DNA of 64,000 bases from Diogma glabrata (taxonomy: Eukaryota; Arthropoda; Insecta; Diptera; Cylindrotomidae), in contig OY856186.1 in the NCBI GenBank assembly GCA_963693315.1, forward strand, positions 303,806,586 to 303,870,585. The letters are read 5' to 3'. Of the stretch, positions 35,241-47,994 are shown piece after piece. The position numbers were made by a program, and so were the translations under genes. How positions within the stretch are numbered: the first letter of the stretch is position 1; each line of letters starts with the position of its first letter. The notes below the pieces were generated by a model that was not told the DNA's origin, ran no database searches, and saw nothing but the letters and a program-made list of their open reading frames with translations.

Positions 35241-36104
35241 TAAAAGTTTCTTAGCCAAATGTTGGTATATGCAAAAGTTCAACTGAGTCACTGTTTGTAC
35301 TAATCACTCCAAAAGTTACCTTTCCACTCTATTTCATTGGCATCCATAGCTTATCGAAACCATACAGTCACTGTTTCCCTTTGTTGACAATCCACGTTGT
35401 TCTAGTTCCCCATTTAACTCAGAAACTTTTAACTTACTTAAGAAAACGATTATTCACAGATTACTAATCCGCCGCTGTCATATTACGTTTTTCAAACTCG
35501 AATTTATAACAGATGTTTTGTTGAAATATTGGATAGTGTGAATTGACATCGAATATACAATTTGATTTGTTTTTCGTTGCGATTAAAATAGTATTAATTG
35601 CATCTTTTCTAATATACATTCTACATAGAAGCTGGCGTGACTCATTTGAACTTGGCCGACTTTTTTTGTAGATTCGGGATGCCGTAAAATAGTTCTACAA
35701 AAGCTTATTATCCTATGTTTATAAAAGTTGCCTAAGGATCCACACTAATTTTAAGTTAGATTAAGTTTTGTAGCAACGATCTTCTAGGACCACCAATGCT
35801 CATTTTAACTAAAGATTTTTTCATCTCCTGATGAGTCTATAGTATTTTCTTACAATAGCGAGTTTTTGGTTATCGTTAAATCTGGTTTATTCAATCATAT
35901 CGGAAGGAATTGTTATGTTGGGAACTGGCCATGTAGACTTTTAAGTCTATTATGACAAACTTTTTTGGTGCCGTTCACAAATGTTCTCATTATTGAAATT
36001 TTTATCAATTCATGCAAATTCATTGGTTGGGGTTTATTTGCAAACCGATACGTGGTGAGTTATTGAAGATTTCCAAAAAAAGCTTGAAAACACAATTTAA
36101 TTAA
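35241..36104. other. No recognised genes
   Basis: Slightly higher GC near 35240-35480, perhaps continuing the retroelement relic, but no frame or repeat end could be assigned. Confidence 0.4.
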
Positions 36105-36172
36105 ACTGGGCCTTGAACCTAAGCGTTCCAAGTTCCGGTCATCCTCAGTAACCACTCGCATATCCATATATT
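36105..36172 (-). repeat. tRNA-like SINE head (candidate)
   Basis: The minus strand reads GGATATGCGAGTGGTTACTGAGG, which fits an A box loosely. After ~30 nt comes TTAGGTTCAAGGCCCAG, which fits the B box GGTTCRANNCC well. Spacing is tRNA-like. No paired acceptor stem seen. Confidence 0.4.
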
Positions 36173-38073
36173 CGATATATAATCGACCTTAAATAAATCG
36201 GTACAACTTGAGGATCCAAAACAAAGGTGTTTGATGGCACTTCACTTTCTTATGCTCAATTTTCAACCCTTTTGGCAGAGTTTTAACACCCTATTATTTT
36301 GAAATATTTCTACACATCATCCCTATATTAATTTCTAATTACAAAACATTTACCATCCAAAAAAACAAACAAATCATCTGTTGTCGCTGTTGTCAGCACT
36401 GAATTGTAACATATTTTAATTTTAATTTAATTTAAAATTGATTTGTTTTTGTTAAACTAAATTTCATTTCAACCAAATAACGTAAATAAAATTTCCCAAA
36501 ACTAAAAAAAACATACACAAACAAAAATTGTCAATATTAAAATTCAATAAATAAAAATTTAATTTTCTTTTTTCCATTATTTTTATTTATTTTCGTGTAA
36601 ATAAATTGACTTTTTGATTTGTAAATTGTTGCCACACTTTCACTAAGCAAAAAAAAAAATATAATAAAAATAATAATTTTATTTTGATTTGTTTTAGGGG
36701 TTAGTTTCCCACGTTAAAGGTTACGCTTTTCAAGGGGTAGAATAAAACTCGAAAAATGTTGGATTTCTTATAAATGTCTTAGTACATGTTTCAATGGGAC
36801 ACAACTTTTGAACATATGATGAAGTTTTTTTTACAGTGACCACATTATCCGCTCCATTAAAAATATTATGATAGAAGTGGGTGATAACAATTAATCATCA
36901 TTGGATTTAAAAAAAATAAATTATAATAATAATAAATGTCTTGCACTTCCATCTCAAGCCAAAATTTCGTCTGCGTCAGTTTCAGTTCAACAGCGCTAAA
37001 TCAGCAGAATGATACAAAAAGTTTTTCAGCGAGGGAAGATGAAGTTTTGTTATGCATCCTATTTCGTTTACCAATCAAATCTTATTCTTTACTATAAACA
37101 TAACAATTTCATATCTATTCAGTTTTACGGACGATAAAATTTGAACTCAAAACATTAAAAAATTGTAGTCTTTTATAGATTTTCCTTTAATGTTTCTTTT
37201 GATTGTTAGTTTTATAGAAACAAAATCGATTAGAGGAAAGATTTATCTAAATTTTATTGATGAGCGAGAACTTTTGTATGTTTATACATACTCGTAGACA
37301 ATATGTGTTTTTATATGGAATAATTAAAGGTCAACGGGAATCGGAGGGTAGTTTGTTTTGAAGAATTATAACTTATTTTTTTTTAGCTTTTTTGTACAAG
37401 GAAATGCATAAAAGTGTGAGCTAAATTATATTTAATTGTATCCAAACGAAATTAGTTTCGGATGATTGACAACCAAACTGTCGATAAATCTACTTCATTA
37501 TTTAGTTTAAATGGAACGGTTTAATGTTAACATTAGTTATTCTCCTGAAACATAATAAATTATGAATAGAAATTATTATTTATATAAGAAGGGAGGAATT
37601 CTTTAGCTGGTGATTTGAAATCATCATCTAAGTAAACATATTGTTAATTTATGAGGGAGGAACGATATGAATTTCAACGTAATTTTTGATGTTCGTAAAT
37701 AAGGGATGGTCGATGGACATGTTTTCTTAGAAAATATTTAATCTAAAATATTTTAAGTTGACGAAAACTGAAAACGACTATAGAAAATAGTTAAAGAAAT
37801 TTTTAACTAAACGCCAACCTCAGCAGAACTATAAGCGTATGTTTCGATATTCTCCTTATTTCCTCTAAATTAATTAAAATGTTGTTTTCGATATTGGTCA
37901 CCGAGGAAAGTATATGAAGTGTCTTCAGAATGTATACCAACAAACTATGTTTTATGGCGATTATAGACCAGTGCAGATACCTAAAAAACAGGCAAAAAAT
38001 AGAAAAAATTAGTAACAGCATGAAATATTTTGGATAAGGAAGAAAATATTGCGCAAATGATGGGAAAAATAAA
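36173..38073. other. AT-rich stretch without recognised genes
   Basis: Only short chance ORFs. Confidence 0.45.
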
Positions 38074-38580
38074 TTAAAGATGATCCGACTTACGAGGGTG
38101 AAATGGGGGTAAGCTTTTAGGGGTAGAAAATGGTTTTTTCACGATTTTCAGCGAAACTAGACCTTTCATCGAAAAAAGTTTGAAGCTAAAGTTGTAGGTA
38201 ATAAAAAGGTCTATAACTTTAATACAAGCCATTTTTTCACATAACCCAAAATTTGCCGTGAAAATAGGCAAAAACCGAGAAAAAAAGGTTTTTTCGTTTT
38301 TAATTTTGGTCTCCCACCAAAAAAACTTTTTTTATCACAATTTGGTGAAAACTTACCTTATAAGCTACCATACAACTAATACGCTGAAGTTGTTGGAATC
38401 AAAATATTTATTTTTACGTTTGATTTTGATTTTAAACCAAAAAAGTGACCTCATTTTCACACGAAAATTCTCCTATGCTGGAAACAGGTTTTTCAAAAAA
38501 ATCAGTATTTTTGTTGAAACTACTTTTAGATGGTGTAAAAAAAACAACATTACCATGGAAAAAGTTTATATTTTTTAAGG
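38074..38580. repeat. A/T-run-rich repeat-like stretch
   Basis: Dense TTTTTT/AAAAAA runs around motifs such as CCAAAAAAACTTTTTTT and AAAAAAGGTTTTTTCG. This resembles dispersed non-coding repeats common in insect genomes. The frames open here (38258-38578 plus, 38074-38271 minus) lack domains. Low confidence that it is a defined element. Confidence 0.3.
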
Positions 38581-39759
38581 ATTTCAACGGTAAATTTTAA
38601 CAAATAATGAATATTTTTAAACAGTCATGGATTCTAATTTAGTTGGCTGGCCGTGTTAACTATATGTTAATAGGCTTGGTGCACTCGAATTTATTTAACC
38701 GTATAAGAATTTTTTATAAGGATTATTTTCTCTTCAAAAGACCTACGCAAAAGATTTGGTTATGCTTTTTGTATAGTTCAAGTGTTTTGTAAGGAACGGC
38801 TTTTAAAGGTGAGGTTACCACAGGTATTCCTGACGTCCTGAGGATATGCGTGCCTTGAGTTGGTACTTGCCTGTCTCAGTTTGTGGGTTCGGTAAATTTT
38901 ATCCTCAACTCACTGAATGCTGAAATGCATGCGATAAATTTCAAAAGGAGATGGAGTAAACGGTTCACATAAAAGAGACACTGATGATCCCAAAGGAATT
39001 ATTGAAGGAATAAAGGTCATAACCACCACTACAACCACCGAAAGAAATTTTAAAACAAGCTGTTTTGATTTCATTTTCTTTTTCTTTTAATTACATCACT
39101 CTCATTTTTTAGTTTTTTGCAATACTTAAGCAACAACAGAATATTATTCCAACGGCAAAATAATTTTTTCTTTTAATTTAATTATACTACAAATTTTACC
39201 AAAAGTTCAAATGTTCTAATTTTTTTTCACTAAAAAGGTTTTACTACAACTCATTCAATTTTTCTAATTTTTTTAACTTTTAACTAATTTGACTAGAAAT
39301 TGCACTATTAAATTACAATTAAATTTATATTAAGCGCTTGACGTTCACGAACTGTCTGACATCATATCCTTTTTAGCAAATTATTAGACACCGTTTTTAT
39401 CGTTTAATGTAGATTTATGTATTGTAGTGTAGCTTTCAACTAAATAAATAAATAAAAACATAAACAAAAAAGAAAGTTTTCTTGAACAAAATGTATCAAA
39501 AATTAAAAGCTTATCAAAAACAAAAGAACAAATAATTAATAACAAAATTAGTTTAAAATAAAGCTAAAAATTATTTTGTATTAAAATTGGAAAAGATTAT
39601 ACGTTTGTAATAAAAAAAATCGTAAGAACAGGTAATTTTATTAAACCGCCATCACATCACATCACAATGTTAACACCGAAGTAATTTTATCACCGTTGGA
39701 ACGCCTTACCTGTATTAGTTTTCCCTAATAATTGTAACAACCAGAATTTTAAGATCAAT
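38581..39759. other. AT-rich stretch without recognised genes
   Basis: No gene or repeat end recognised. Confidence 0.45.
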
Positions 39760-39767
39760 GTTCATAA

Positions 39768-40045
39768 ATAGTTTGCATTTTGCTTGCATTTTATTTGTAT
39801 TTTATGTGCACTTTATTTGCATTTTTTGGCATTTGATTTTCATTTTTTGCATTTTATTTGCATTCTATTTGTATTTTATCAGCATTATGCTGCATTTTAT
39901 TATTACAATAAAAAACAATTATGAAATAAAATGCAAACAAAATGCAAACAATATGCAAATAAAATGCAAATAAAACGCAAATAAAACGCAAGTAAAATGA
40001 CAACAAAATGCCAAAAAAGCAAATAGAATGCAAATAAAATATAAT
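39768..40045. repeat. Head-to-head pair of 11-bp arrays (TTTTATTTGCA / TGCAAATAAAA)
   Basis: About ten imperfect copies of TTTTATTTGCAT at 39775-39897 are followed, across a ~35-bp spacer, by about ten copies of the reverse complement TGCAAATAAAA at 39930-40040. The whole forms a large imperfect palindrome built from a minisatellite. Motif ATTTGCAT is the classical octamer site, but no gene is near. Confidence 0.8.
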
Positions 40046-41624
40046 TCTTAGATAGCATGGTATCTTTGGCTATTCAGAGACCGTATTTATTATTTATTAA
40101 TTTATTTAATTTTAGTCAGAGATGTTTAACTCAGCGATGTTTAACTCTAACTTTCAATAAAAAAATGAAAATCTAGCTATATGCTATCCTTGGAGATAAT
40201 TATTGGGTTATCAAGTTTAAAGCTTGTTATCTTATTCTCACCAACCATTTTGTAATGGGCAAGATATTAGGTGTCAGTCGTACTTCCCGTTCTCATTATA
40301 TATAGTAATATACCATAGATATATTCGAAAATGAATGTATAACATTTTCAACAAACTTCTCAACCCACGTGTCTGTAAAAACACAATTGTTTAAAATATT
40401 TCTTACAAGTAAATCTGACACTTCCGGGAAGTCCGTATTAAATTCTTTGTTAATCTATGCATGCTGTTTATTTGCATGATTTCGAGGCCAACTATTGCAT
40501 TTGCTGATTATACTGACCTTTTGACTGTCGCTAGCAGTTTATTAGAAAATGTTCACTTATGCCGCCACCTATAACGCCCACTCTATAACAGATATGAATA
40601 ATTTCTGATTTATCATCTCACAAAAAATCGCAGTTATAAACTGAACCTCTTGTCCTTTAGCAGCATTTAGGATTATGGTTGAACTCTTTGCCTTTTAAAT
40701 ACAAAGATAGAAGAAAATTGATAGAATTAAATTTTATTGACATGGGACTTCCGGCTTGATTTTTCATATATATGCGTATGGTCGAGAAATTGTTTTTTAT
40801 ATGCAACATAAACGTTTAAAGAAAAACCAGGTATTGATATTGAGATATGGGCGTTAAAGGGCTGAACTTTGAGGATTACCATTGTTTTCATGAATTACAT
40901 ATTTTGAAGAAAAACCGACTGGAAATTCATATTTAAATCATTGTAATTATTGATTGCTATTAATACTATTAATATATTCTAAACAACGGTAAATATCTTA
41001 CTGGAAAGATTAGTTCAAACAAAAATGAGTCATGTTTAAAAGCATATAGTATAACCGGTTACTCCATACCTCTGAAAGCAATTTAACATCGTACAGCATC
41101 TTTATTTTTTTCTATGCTTTATCTGGATTTTGTTTCATGGCAACGTCATGTCCTGTAAAAAATAAAGAAAAACTTTACGATAAAAAGTAGAGCTTTGTAA
41201 GCATTTATATACTCAAAACGTACAGGGATTTGTAGGGCTTAGAGATTTGAAGAAATTTTGGTGATACCAATTCGTAAATTTTCAGTCAAGCAAAACCCCA
41301 ATATTCATAGCCCGCCTTGTTTGTAACCATATGCAAAAACACTGAATATTGCCATGTGCAAAAAAATGGATTATCATTTTTGATTAATTTTTGGAAAAAA
41401 ATTTTGTATGGAGTTCTATATTTCAAGATGGTGTTGCATATTTTTAAAAATTTTAATATTGATTTTTAATTTCAAAATGGTGCAAAAAATGTTCACGATT
41501 TTTACTGTGCTAAAAACAAATGGGCTTACAATATCATGGGTTGTGATCTAGAGTAGACTGTGTACATTTAGAATCACAAATATCATGTTTATTTCTTTAA
41601 TAACGACTTTGGTAATAATTATCA
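40046..41624. other. AT-rich stretch without recognised genes
   Basis: No gene recognised. Confidence 0.45.
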
Positions 41625-41627
41625 GTT

Positions 41628-42425
41628 GTAATTTCCCAAGGGCGGTGATAATTCGAAATAATTTTTTGCCAAAAATTTCGAAAGCAAGTATATTGATAAA
41701 AGCACGAGCCGTATGCCGAGGGCTATTATCAATACCACTTGCTTGAGGAATTTTTCAAAATATTATGAAAAATTATCAACGAACGAGGGAAATTCGTTTA
41801 GAAAATTTTTTTGCCATTTTTCATTTATTTATATATTTTTTATGAATTATACGTTGGCCTACTGTGATATCAGTCAATTATTTCAAAATAAGACTGATAA
41901 TTTTTAATATCCCAGTAGGCCAGACGTATAAATATTTGTTATTAGTATAATTCAAATTTTATTGGTGAAATTGAATGATCTCATTACATTTTACAGAATT
42001 TCATTGGTTTAAATAAAAATAAAACCAAGGCAAAAAATTTTCAGTAGTAATTTCCCAAGGGCGGTGATATTTCAAAATAATTTTAATTTTAAATAAGTCG
42101 TATGCCGAGGGTTATTATCAATACCACTTGCCTGAGGAATTTCCCAAAAATTATGAGAATTTATCAACGAACGAGGGGAATTCGTTTAGAAAACGTTTTG
42201 CTATTTTTCATTTCTTTATATATTTTTTATGAATTATACGTTGGCCTACTGGGATATCAGTTAATTATTTCAAAAATTATCTGATAATTTTTAATATCGC
42301 AATAGGCTAGACGTATAACTATTTGTTATTAGTAGAATTCAAATGTTATTGGTGAAATTGAATGATCTCATTACATTTTAGAGAATTGGGTTAAATTAGA
42401 ATAAAACTAAGGCAAAAAATGTTCA
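41628..42425. repeat. Direct tandem duplication, ~400-bp unit, two copies
   Basis: Copy 1 (about 41628-42035) and copy 2 (about 42044-42425) both run TAATTTCCCAAGGGCGGTGATA...GTATGCCGAGGG-TATTATCAATACCACTTGC...TATCAACGAACGAGGG...TTATACGTTGGCCTACTG...GGTGAAATTGAATGATCTCATTACATTTTA. Each contains an internal hairpin: ATACGTTGGCCTACTGNGATATCAGT mirrored by ACTGATAATTTTTAATATCCCAGTAGGCCAGACGTAT. Copy 2 lacks ~25 bp near its start. Frames starting MPRAIINTTCLRNF and MPRVIINTTCLRNF are just the duplicated sequence read through; they diverge by frameshift and are not genes. Confidence 0.85.
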
Positions 42426-43290
42426 CCTGACCTGCCTGAGAAAACCAAACCAGTTACTACTAAAAATCAGGAAACGACATTAATTTTGATGGTTCTACAA
42501 TCCAAGAAATTCCACAATCTTATTGATACTTTGTTTATGAGAATCACAACCCAAAACTTTTTATAATTAGTTCAATCAAAACAAACACAAAACTTAAAAT
42601 CAAATGTCACTTAACTCCAATTTTTCAAGTCAAGGGGTAAACTCATTTTCCCAACAACCTAGACTGTACTATTTTCTTTCATGATCAAAGATTATATTCA
42701 GTATTGTAAATAATAAATATAAAAAAACATTAACATTAAAACATAAGTTCCAAGTCAAATTCCCATAAAAATATCAAATAAAAATCATGAACAATAAAAA
42801 AATTAATAACAATAATAATAATCTATAATGTAATAACGAACTAACGAAGTGATTCATATAAATATAGATAGTGTAAAAAATACACAATATTGTTATGTAA
42901 AACCTAAATTTGACTTTAACTCCCATTCAATAGTACAGTGAATAGTGAATTAGAAAAAAAAAATTTAACTTGTATCATTGACACTCTCCAGATTTTAACA
43001 ATAAATAAAATTGTAATAAATTTATTGCACGCGATCTTTTTAACATATTATTTGTTTGTGAAAAAAGAGGGCACTGAATTCAGGACATATAGACATACTC
43101 GTGATATATGATAGTTTATTGAAATCAACCAGAAACTAAAATAAGTTAAATGTCACTGTATAGGGTAGAAATGATGTGTGAAAAAAATAAAATTATAGTT
43201 TGTTGTGATCAATGGTAATGTCAAGAACAATGAAGGTTTTTAGCGTTCATTGGTTAGAAGCTTTGGATTCGCAGAACAGAACTGTGATTA
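42426..43290. other. AT-rich stretch without recognised genes
   Basis: No gene recognised. Confidence 0.45.
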
Positions 43291-43298
43291 AATTAAAC
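43291..43298. other. Left target-site duplication AATTAAAC
   Basis: Identical to 48095-48102, immediately outside the CAGGGTTG terminus. Confidence 0.85.
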
Positions 43299-43310
43299 CA
43301 GGGTTGTAAC

Positions 43311-43418
43311 GTATAATACGGTAACGTATGAAACACGTATTATACGTACGTATAAAACGTATAAAACGTACAGTATAAAACACACAATTATTTACGTTTT
43401 ATACCGTATAAAAGTAAA
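43311..43418. repeat. Left subterminal ACGTATAA repeats of the hAT-like element
   Basis: Repeated ACGTATAA/TTATACGT and GTATAAAACGTATAAAACGT. Such subterminal clusters are typical transposase-binding regions of hAT elements. The function here is inference. Confidence 0.6.
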
Positions 43419-43820
43419 ATCCTTAATAAATAAAAATACATTTATATAACATTATCGCGGGCGTATTATTCATCGTTCTCGTGATATTTAATATTTATAA
43501 AGCCTATATTTCGGGACTAATAGGAACAGCTGCTTTAGAAAATATAGCGTCGTCATGATAATTTCTTACCCAACTATTCCTATGAGCTCAGTAAACTTCC
43601 ACATTTAACGTAAATGCTTCTTTTCAAAATATAATTATTTATTTTCAAAACAAATTTAGTCTGCAATAAGTTGACATTTCCAACCACACCTATTATTCAT
43701 CAATGACCAAAATTGAATTTACTCAATAAACTTCTCACTAAACTTTTTCGTTTGACGTAAATACATATTTTAACTGTATACTGTCTTGTATTCTCTTGCG
43801 TTCCTCTCTCTCTCTGGCGT

Positions 43821-46787
43821 TTACATCCCATGAAGGGATTTTGCCGTCTGTGCAATAAGCTTCCAATCATCTCGTTCCATGACCAGTTGACCCCAGTTTC
43901 GACATCCTATATCACGAAGGTCTTGGATGATGTCATCACGCCAGCGTTGTCTAGGTCTTCCTCTTCGACGAACACCAGCTGGTTGTTGTTGGGACGCTTT
44001 TTTAATCATTCTATCTAATGGTGCCTTTTCTACATGACCAAACCATCTAATCCGGTTAGATTTAATGAATCCGATTACATCGCAGCCTCCAAGGAGCTGT
44101 CTTATTTCATGATTCATTCGGATTCTATACTGATTTTCAGCAACTTTACATGGACCATAAATTGTTCGTATGACCTTCCTCTCGAATGTTGATAAAATTC
44201 TACAATCGGAGGAAGTCCGTGTCCAGCTTTCACTTCCAAATGTAAGCACAGGTCGAATTAATGCTTTGTAAAGTGTGAGCTTACACGACCGCGAAAGATG
44301 TTTTGATCGCAGAAGTTTTGAGTATGCGTAGAAAACTCTGTATGCGGCAGAGACACGGGCTTTGATATCTGCCTGCATGTCATTTGACGATGTTATTACA
44401 GACCCGAGATATTTGAAGTTTTCCACGCGTTCCACTTCGTAGTCGCCAGTATCCAGATTTCCGGGAGGTATGTTCTTAGATGTTGTTAACACTTTGGTTT
44501 TGCCGGTGTTGATGCATAATCCAAGTCGTTTAGCATTTCTTTCAAGCTGAGAGAGACTATTTTTAATATCGCTCGTTCTACGTCCGAGAAGCACAATATC
44601 ATCTGCGTAGCCAAGAACTTGACTAGATTTATTATATATGCAGTTTTGCGTCTCAATTCGGCTTTTTCTTATCGCGTACTCCAGCGCCAAATTAAACAGT
44701 ACAGGCGCGAGTGCATCACCTTGTCGAACACCTGATGTTATATCGAAAGGATCAGAGACTGACCCTTTGATTACTATTCTACAATTTGATCCCGATGTTG
44801 TGAGTTTGCACAGAGAAACAAGTTTCTCTGGGATACCAAGGCATATGAGTGCGGACCAGAGGTTGTCGCGGATGATACTATCATATGCTTGCCTGAAATC
44901 AACGTAGAGCTGGTGAATGCTGATGTTATACTCCCAACATTCTTCCAGAATCATCCTTAATGTAAAACATTGATCTGTGGTTGAGCGGTTGGGACGAAAA
45001 CCACACTGATAGTCACCGATGATAGATTCGGCGAACGGGATTAGTCGAGCAAGTACGACATTAGCTAGTATTTTATATGCAGTGTTTAACAGTGCGATGC
45101 CACGATAATTCGCACACTTTAGACGGTCACCTTTCTTATGTAGCGGAACAATGAGAGCCGTTTTCCATTCAGCAGGCAGTTCTTCTTGGTCCCAGATTTC
45201 AAGAATCAGATCGTATATACGTGAGACCAGAGCTGCTCCTCCATTTTTAAGCAGTTCTGCGGGAATTCCATCGAAACCTGGTGATTTGCCGTTTTTCAGT
45301 TTTTTAATTGCAGCTTCCACTTCCTCTATTGCTGGGTAAGGGACAAAAATCTCTTCAGTTGATGGAGCAATTGCTCGAATAGGATGAACTTCATTCGTCC
45401 TATTCAATAGGTTTTGAAAGTGGGATCGCCACACCCCCATCACGTTCACTTGTTGTAAGTTCATTATTTTCATTTTTGATGACTGTAGATCTTGGGTGGA
45501 AATCTTTTGTCAGATTCCGTGCATTGGCAAAGCACTCTTTTGAATTTCCGTTGGCCGCATGTTGGTTGATGTCTTCATGTGTTCGCGCTTCCTTTTACGT
45601 AGAAGTTTTGTTGAGGCTTTCCTGGCGCATAAATAATCAGCTTGGGAGCTTCGGGTGTTCCTTGTTAACCATTTTTCTCGCAGTTTTTGTTTATGTTCAA
45701 CGGATTGGCGGCACTCGTCGTCGAACCATTCGTTGTGTGATTTCGGTGGCCGCTTTCCGATTGTAGTTTGTGCTGCGGCTATAATGGTTGATTGAAGCGT
45801 TTGCCATTCTTCTTGTATGTTTAATGGCATCTCAGAAGAGATGTCATGCTCTTCTATGTTTTGTGTTATTATTTCCTGATATCTGTTCAGCGTTTCCGGA
45901 TGTTTAAATGCATCGGTGTTCCAGCGCACGGTCTTTTTTGCTTGTCTATTAAATGTAGATGATAATTTGCACTTGTACTTAAATATGACAAGCATATGAT
46001 CAGTGTCCATATCAGCACCTCTGTATGATCGAACGTCAGTTACACTTGTGGAGTGTCTCTTAGAGATCATGACGTGATCGATTTGATTTTCCGTTCTTCC
46101 GTCATTTGATTTCCACGTTGCCTTGTGAATTCTCTTGTGAGGGAAGAAAGTGCTGGAAATTACTAGATCATACATCATAGCCAGCTCGGCTGCGCGAAAA
46201 CCGTTGTTGTTGCTAGTATGATGCAAGCTGTTAGGGCCGATATGTGTTTTAAGTTCTGCAATCCTACCAATTTGAGCATTAAAGTCACCTACCACGATTT
46301 TTATATCGTGCCGCGGGATTTTATTGATGACTTCTTCGAGTTCTAGGAAGAACAGGTCTTTAATATCATCTGCTTTATCTTCAGTAGGTGCATGAACATT
46401 GACGATCGTTACATTGAATTTTTGCGTGCGGATTCTCAGTGTGCATAACCGCATATTAATTGGGCAGAAGTCGATAACATGCTGATTCACGCGACGGTGT
46501 ATAAGAAAGCCAACTCCAAATTCTCCTCCGTTTTGATGACCGCAATAATAAAGAGTGTATCCTTTCGCTGTTTCATGGATTCCACTACCTGGCCATCTTA
46601 GTTCTTGTAATGCCACTATATCTAGTGTGTAGCTCTCGACTTGTTGTGTGAGTTTTAGGAGATCTCCTGGTCTTCTTAGGCTTAGCACGTTCTAGATTCC
46701 CATTTTTAAATCGTAGTCCGGGTACAGTTTCCGAGGTCGTTCCAATAATGAATCCGAGATATTCCGAGGCCTGTGTACAGAATTCAT
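43821..46787 (-). pseudogene. RTE-clade endonuclease-reverse transcriptase with two in-frame stops
   Basis: From ATG 46787 the frame encodes 988 codons, the usual RTE length, with no frameshift. Two stops interrupt it: TAG at 46694-46692 (at a position where RTE proteins normally have Trp in the GxWNV-x-(S/T)-L start of the endonuclease) and TGA at 45512-45510 in the linker between domains. Endonuclease motifs: ALQELRWPGSG, GVGFLIHRRV, IKIVVGDFNAQIGR, NQIDHVMIS and TDHMLV. RT motifs: LKNGKSPGFDGIPAELLK, LIVPLHKKGDRLKCANYRGI, GFRPNRSTTDQ, YVDFRQAYDS, GVRQGDALAPVLFNLALEY and GYADDIVLLGRR, with YADD at residues 727-730. The C-terminal end has FGHVEKAPLDRMIKK and a basic GVRRRGRPRQRWRDDI. Very good preservation indicates recent activity of this family. 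Confidence 0.9.
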
Positions 46788-46890
46788 GACAATAATTTTT
46801 TTACGGAAATGGGGTGTTAGCCCTTCGCCCAACCCAAATTTTCGTGAATGGGTTCGTTCTGCATCTTAAGGTCACCAGAAACAACCTTTT

Positions 46891-47048
46891 ACATGTTTAT
46901 ATAGCGAGCCGCTTGATCCAAGACAGACGCCCGCTGAAAACCGCCCCTTACATGGAGAACAGACGCTTTCTACACATTTATATAGCGAACCGCTTGATCC
47001 AAGACAGACGCCTGCTCCAAGCCGCCCCTAACATGGAGAACAGACGCT
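46891..47048 (-). repeat. Two-copy 81-bp tandem repeat in the RTE 5' UTR
   Basis: CATGTTTATATAGCGAGCCGCTTGATCCAAGACAGACGCCCGCT...CATGGAGAACAGACGCTT is repeated once with few differences (TTTATATAGCG at 46896 and 46977). Repeated 5' UTR units often carry internal promoter function in LINEs. That role is inference here. Confidence 0.75.
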
Positions 47049-47672
47049 TGAGTTGCATTGGTTTTATGGCGCCAATGACTCGCCATGGTGCAGAATCATT
47101 GAGTATAAGCAGTATTTACTCTGCCCCTCTCAACTACACCAACCTAATTCTGTTAGCGTTACCCAGGTAGCACGGCGTGGACGTAGAATTTCGGATTTTC
47201 GCTACCCCTCTTGCGTTCTCCTTGTATTAAAAATAAAAATAAATGAAAACCAAAGAAATATTTTATATTTTAACTATTACAACTTTTGTATAAAAAGAAG
47301 ATTTGAACTGCAAGAGCCTGTTATTTTCAAACTGTGTCTATTAATTGGAAGTGGTCAACCCGGATTCACACAGCAAATTTTTTTTAAAAACATCTCTCTA
47401 ATAATCTCTAATAATTTTCCTAACTGCTATGAAAAAAACGACATTTATTCTGCAACAACATAATATTTCCAGCTGTTCTTATTAGATGGGAGGAGCTGAA
47501 GTTGAATTGAACCATATTTTATATATTCAATAACATTTCATGATGCCAAATAATTAAGTTCATGAGCCAAATGTTTCTAATCCAAAATGTTTCCCATCAA
47601 GTAAATGTTGGAATCAAAATGAAAGAAAATCATATAGTATACCTACGTGTTGAAAAATTCAAAAATAATTTA

Positions 47673-47840
47673 ATTGCTTGAGTTGATGTGCTCAAAAAAA
47701 AAATCTCTAATATATAATTCAAAATTTTCAATATTCAAATCTAGTGAATTAAAGATTATTAACCAGTTTAATGTACAGTAACATAGTCTTTCGTATAAAG
47801 TATAAAAATTTACATTCAAATAACATCTAGAATTTAAATA
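47673..47840 (-). repeat. Dispersed repeat inside the hAT-like element (partner of 30318-30485)
   Basis: Reverse complement of the 30.3-kb sequence over ~165 bp, with shared GTACATTAAACTGGTT, GAATATTGAAAATTTTGAATTATATATTAGAGATTTTTT and ACTCAAGCAATTAAATTATTTTT. Confidence 0.7.
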
Positions 47841-47994
47841 GTTTTTGTTATAAATTATAAAATATATAAATAATTTATAACTACGTAATTATATTTTTAC
47901 TAAAATATATATATTTTTACTAAAAATATAATTAATATCTGATGTAAGAAGCATTTTTAATTTTTTATGAATGAATTTCAAAAACAAAATCATA

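Larger units (their letters stand above)
43745..47175 (-). mobile_element. Nearly full-length RTE-clade LINE, antisense
   Basis: One ORF (endonuclease plus RT) with a ~390-bp 5' UTR on the right (46788 to about 47175, containing a two-copy 81-bp repeat) and a very short 3' UTR after the stop at 43821, ending in a CT-rich tract (43800-43816) and AT-rich sequence, as in RTE elements. It is nested inside the hAT-like element. The target-site duplication was not resolved, so ends are approximate. Confidence 0.8.

Noticed and set aside
14836..36172. Functional tRNA genes at the A/B-box-like sites
   Set aside because: None folds into a complete cloverleaf by eye and acceptor stems are absent.
41713..42284. 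Paralogous small proteins MPRAIINTTC... and MPRVIINTTC...
   Set aside because: They arise from the non-coding tandem duplication and diverge by frameshift; no conservation of the frame.
43830..45766. Plus-strand ORFs of 60-96 codons across 43.8-45.8 kb
   Set aside because: Shadows of the antisense RTE coding sequence.
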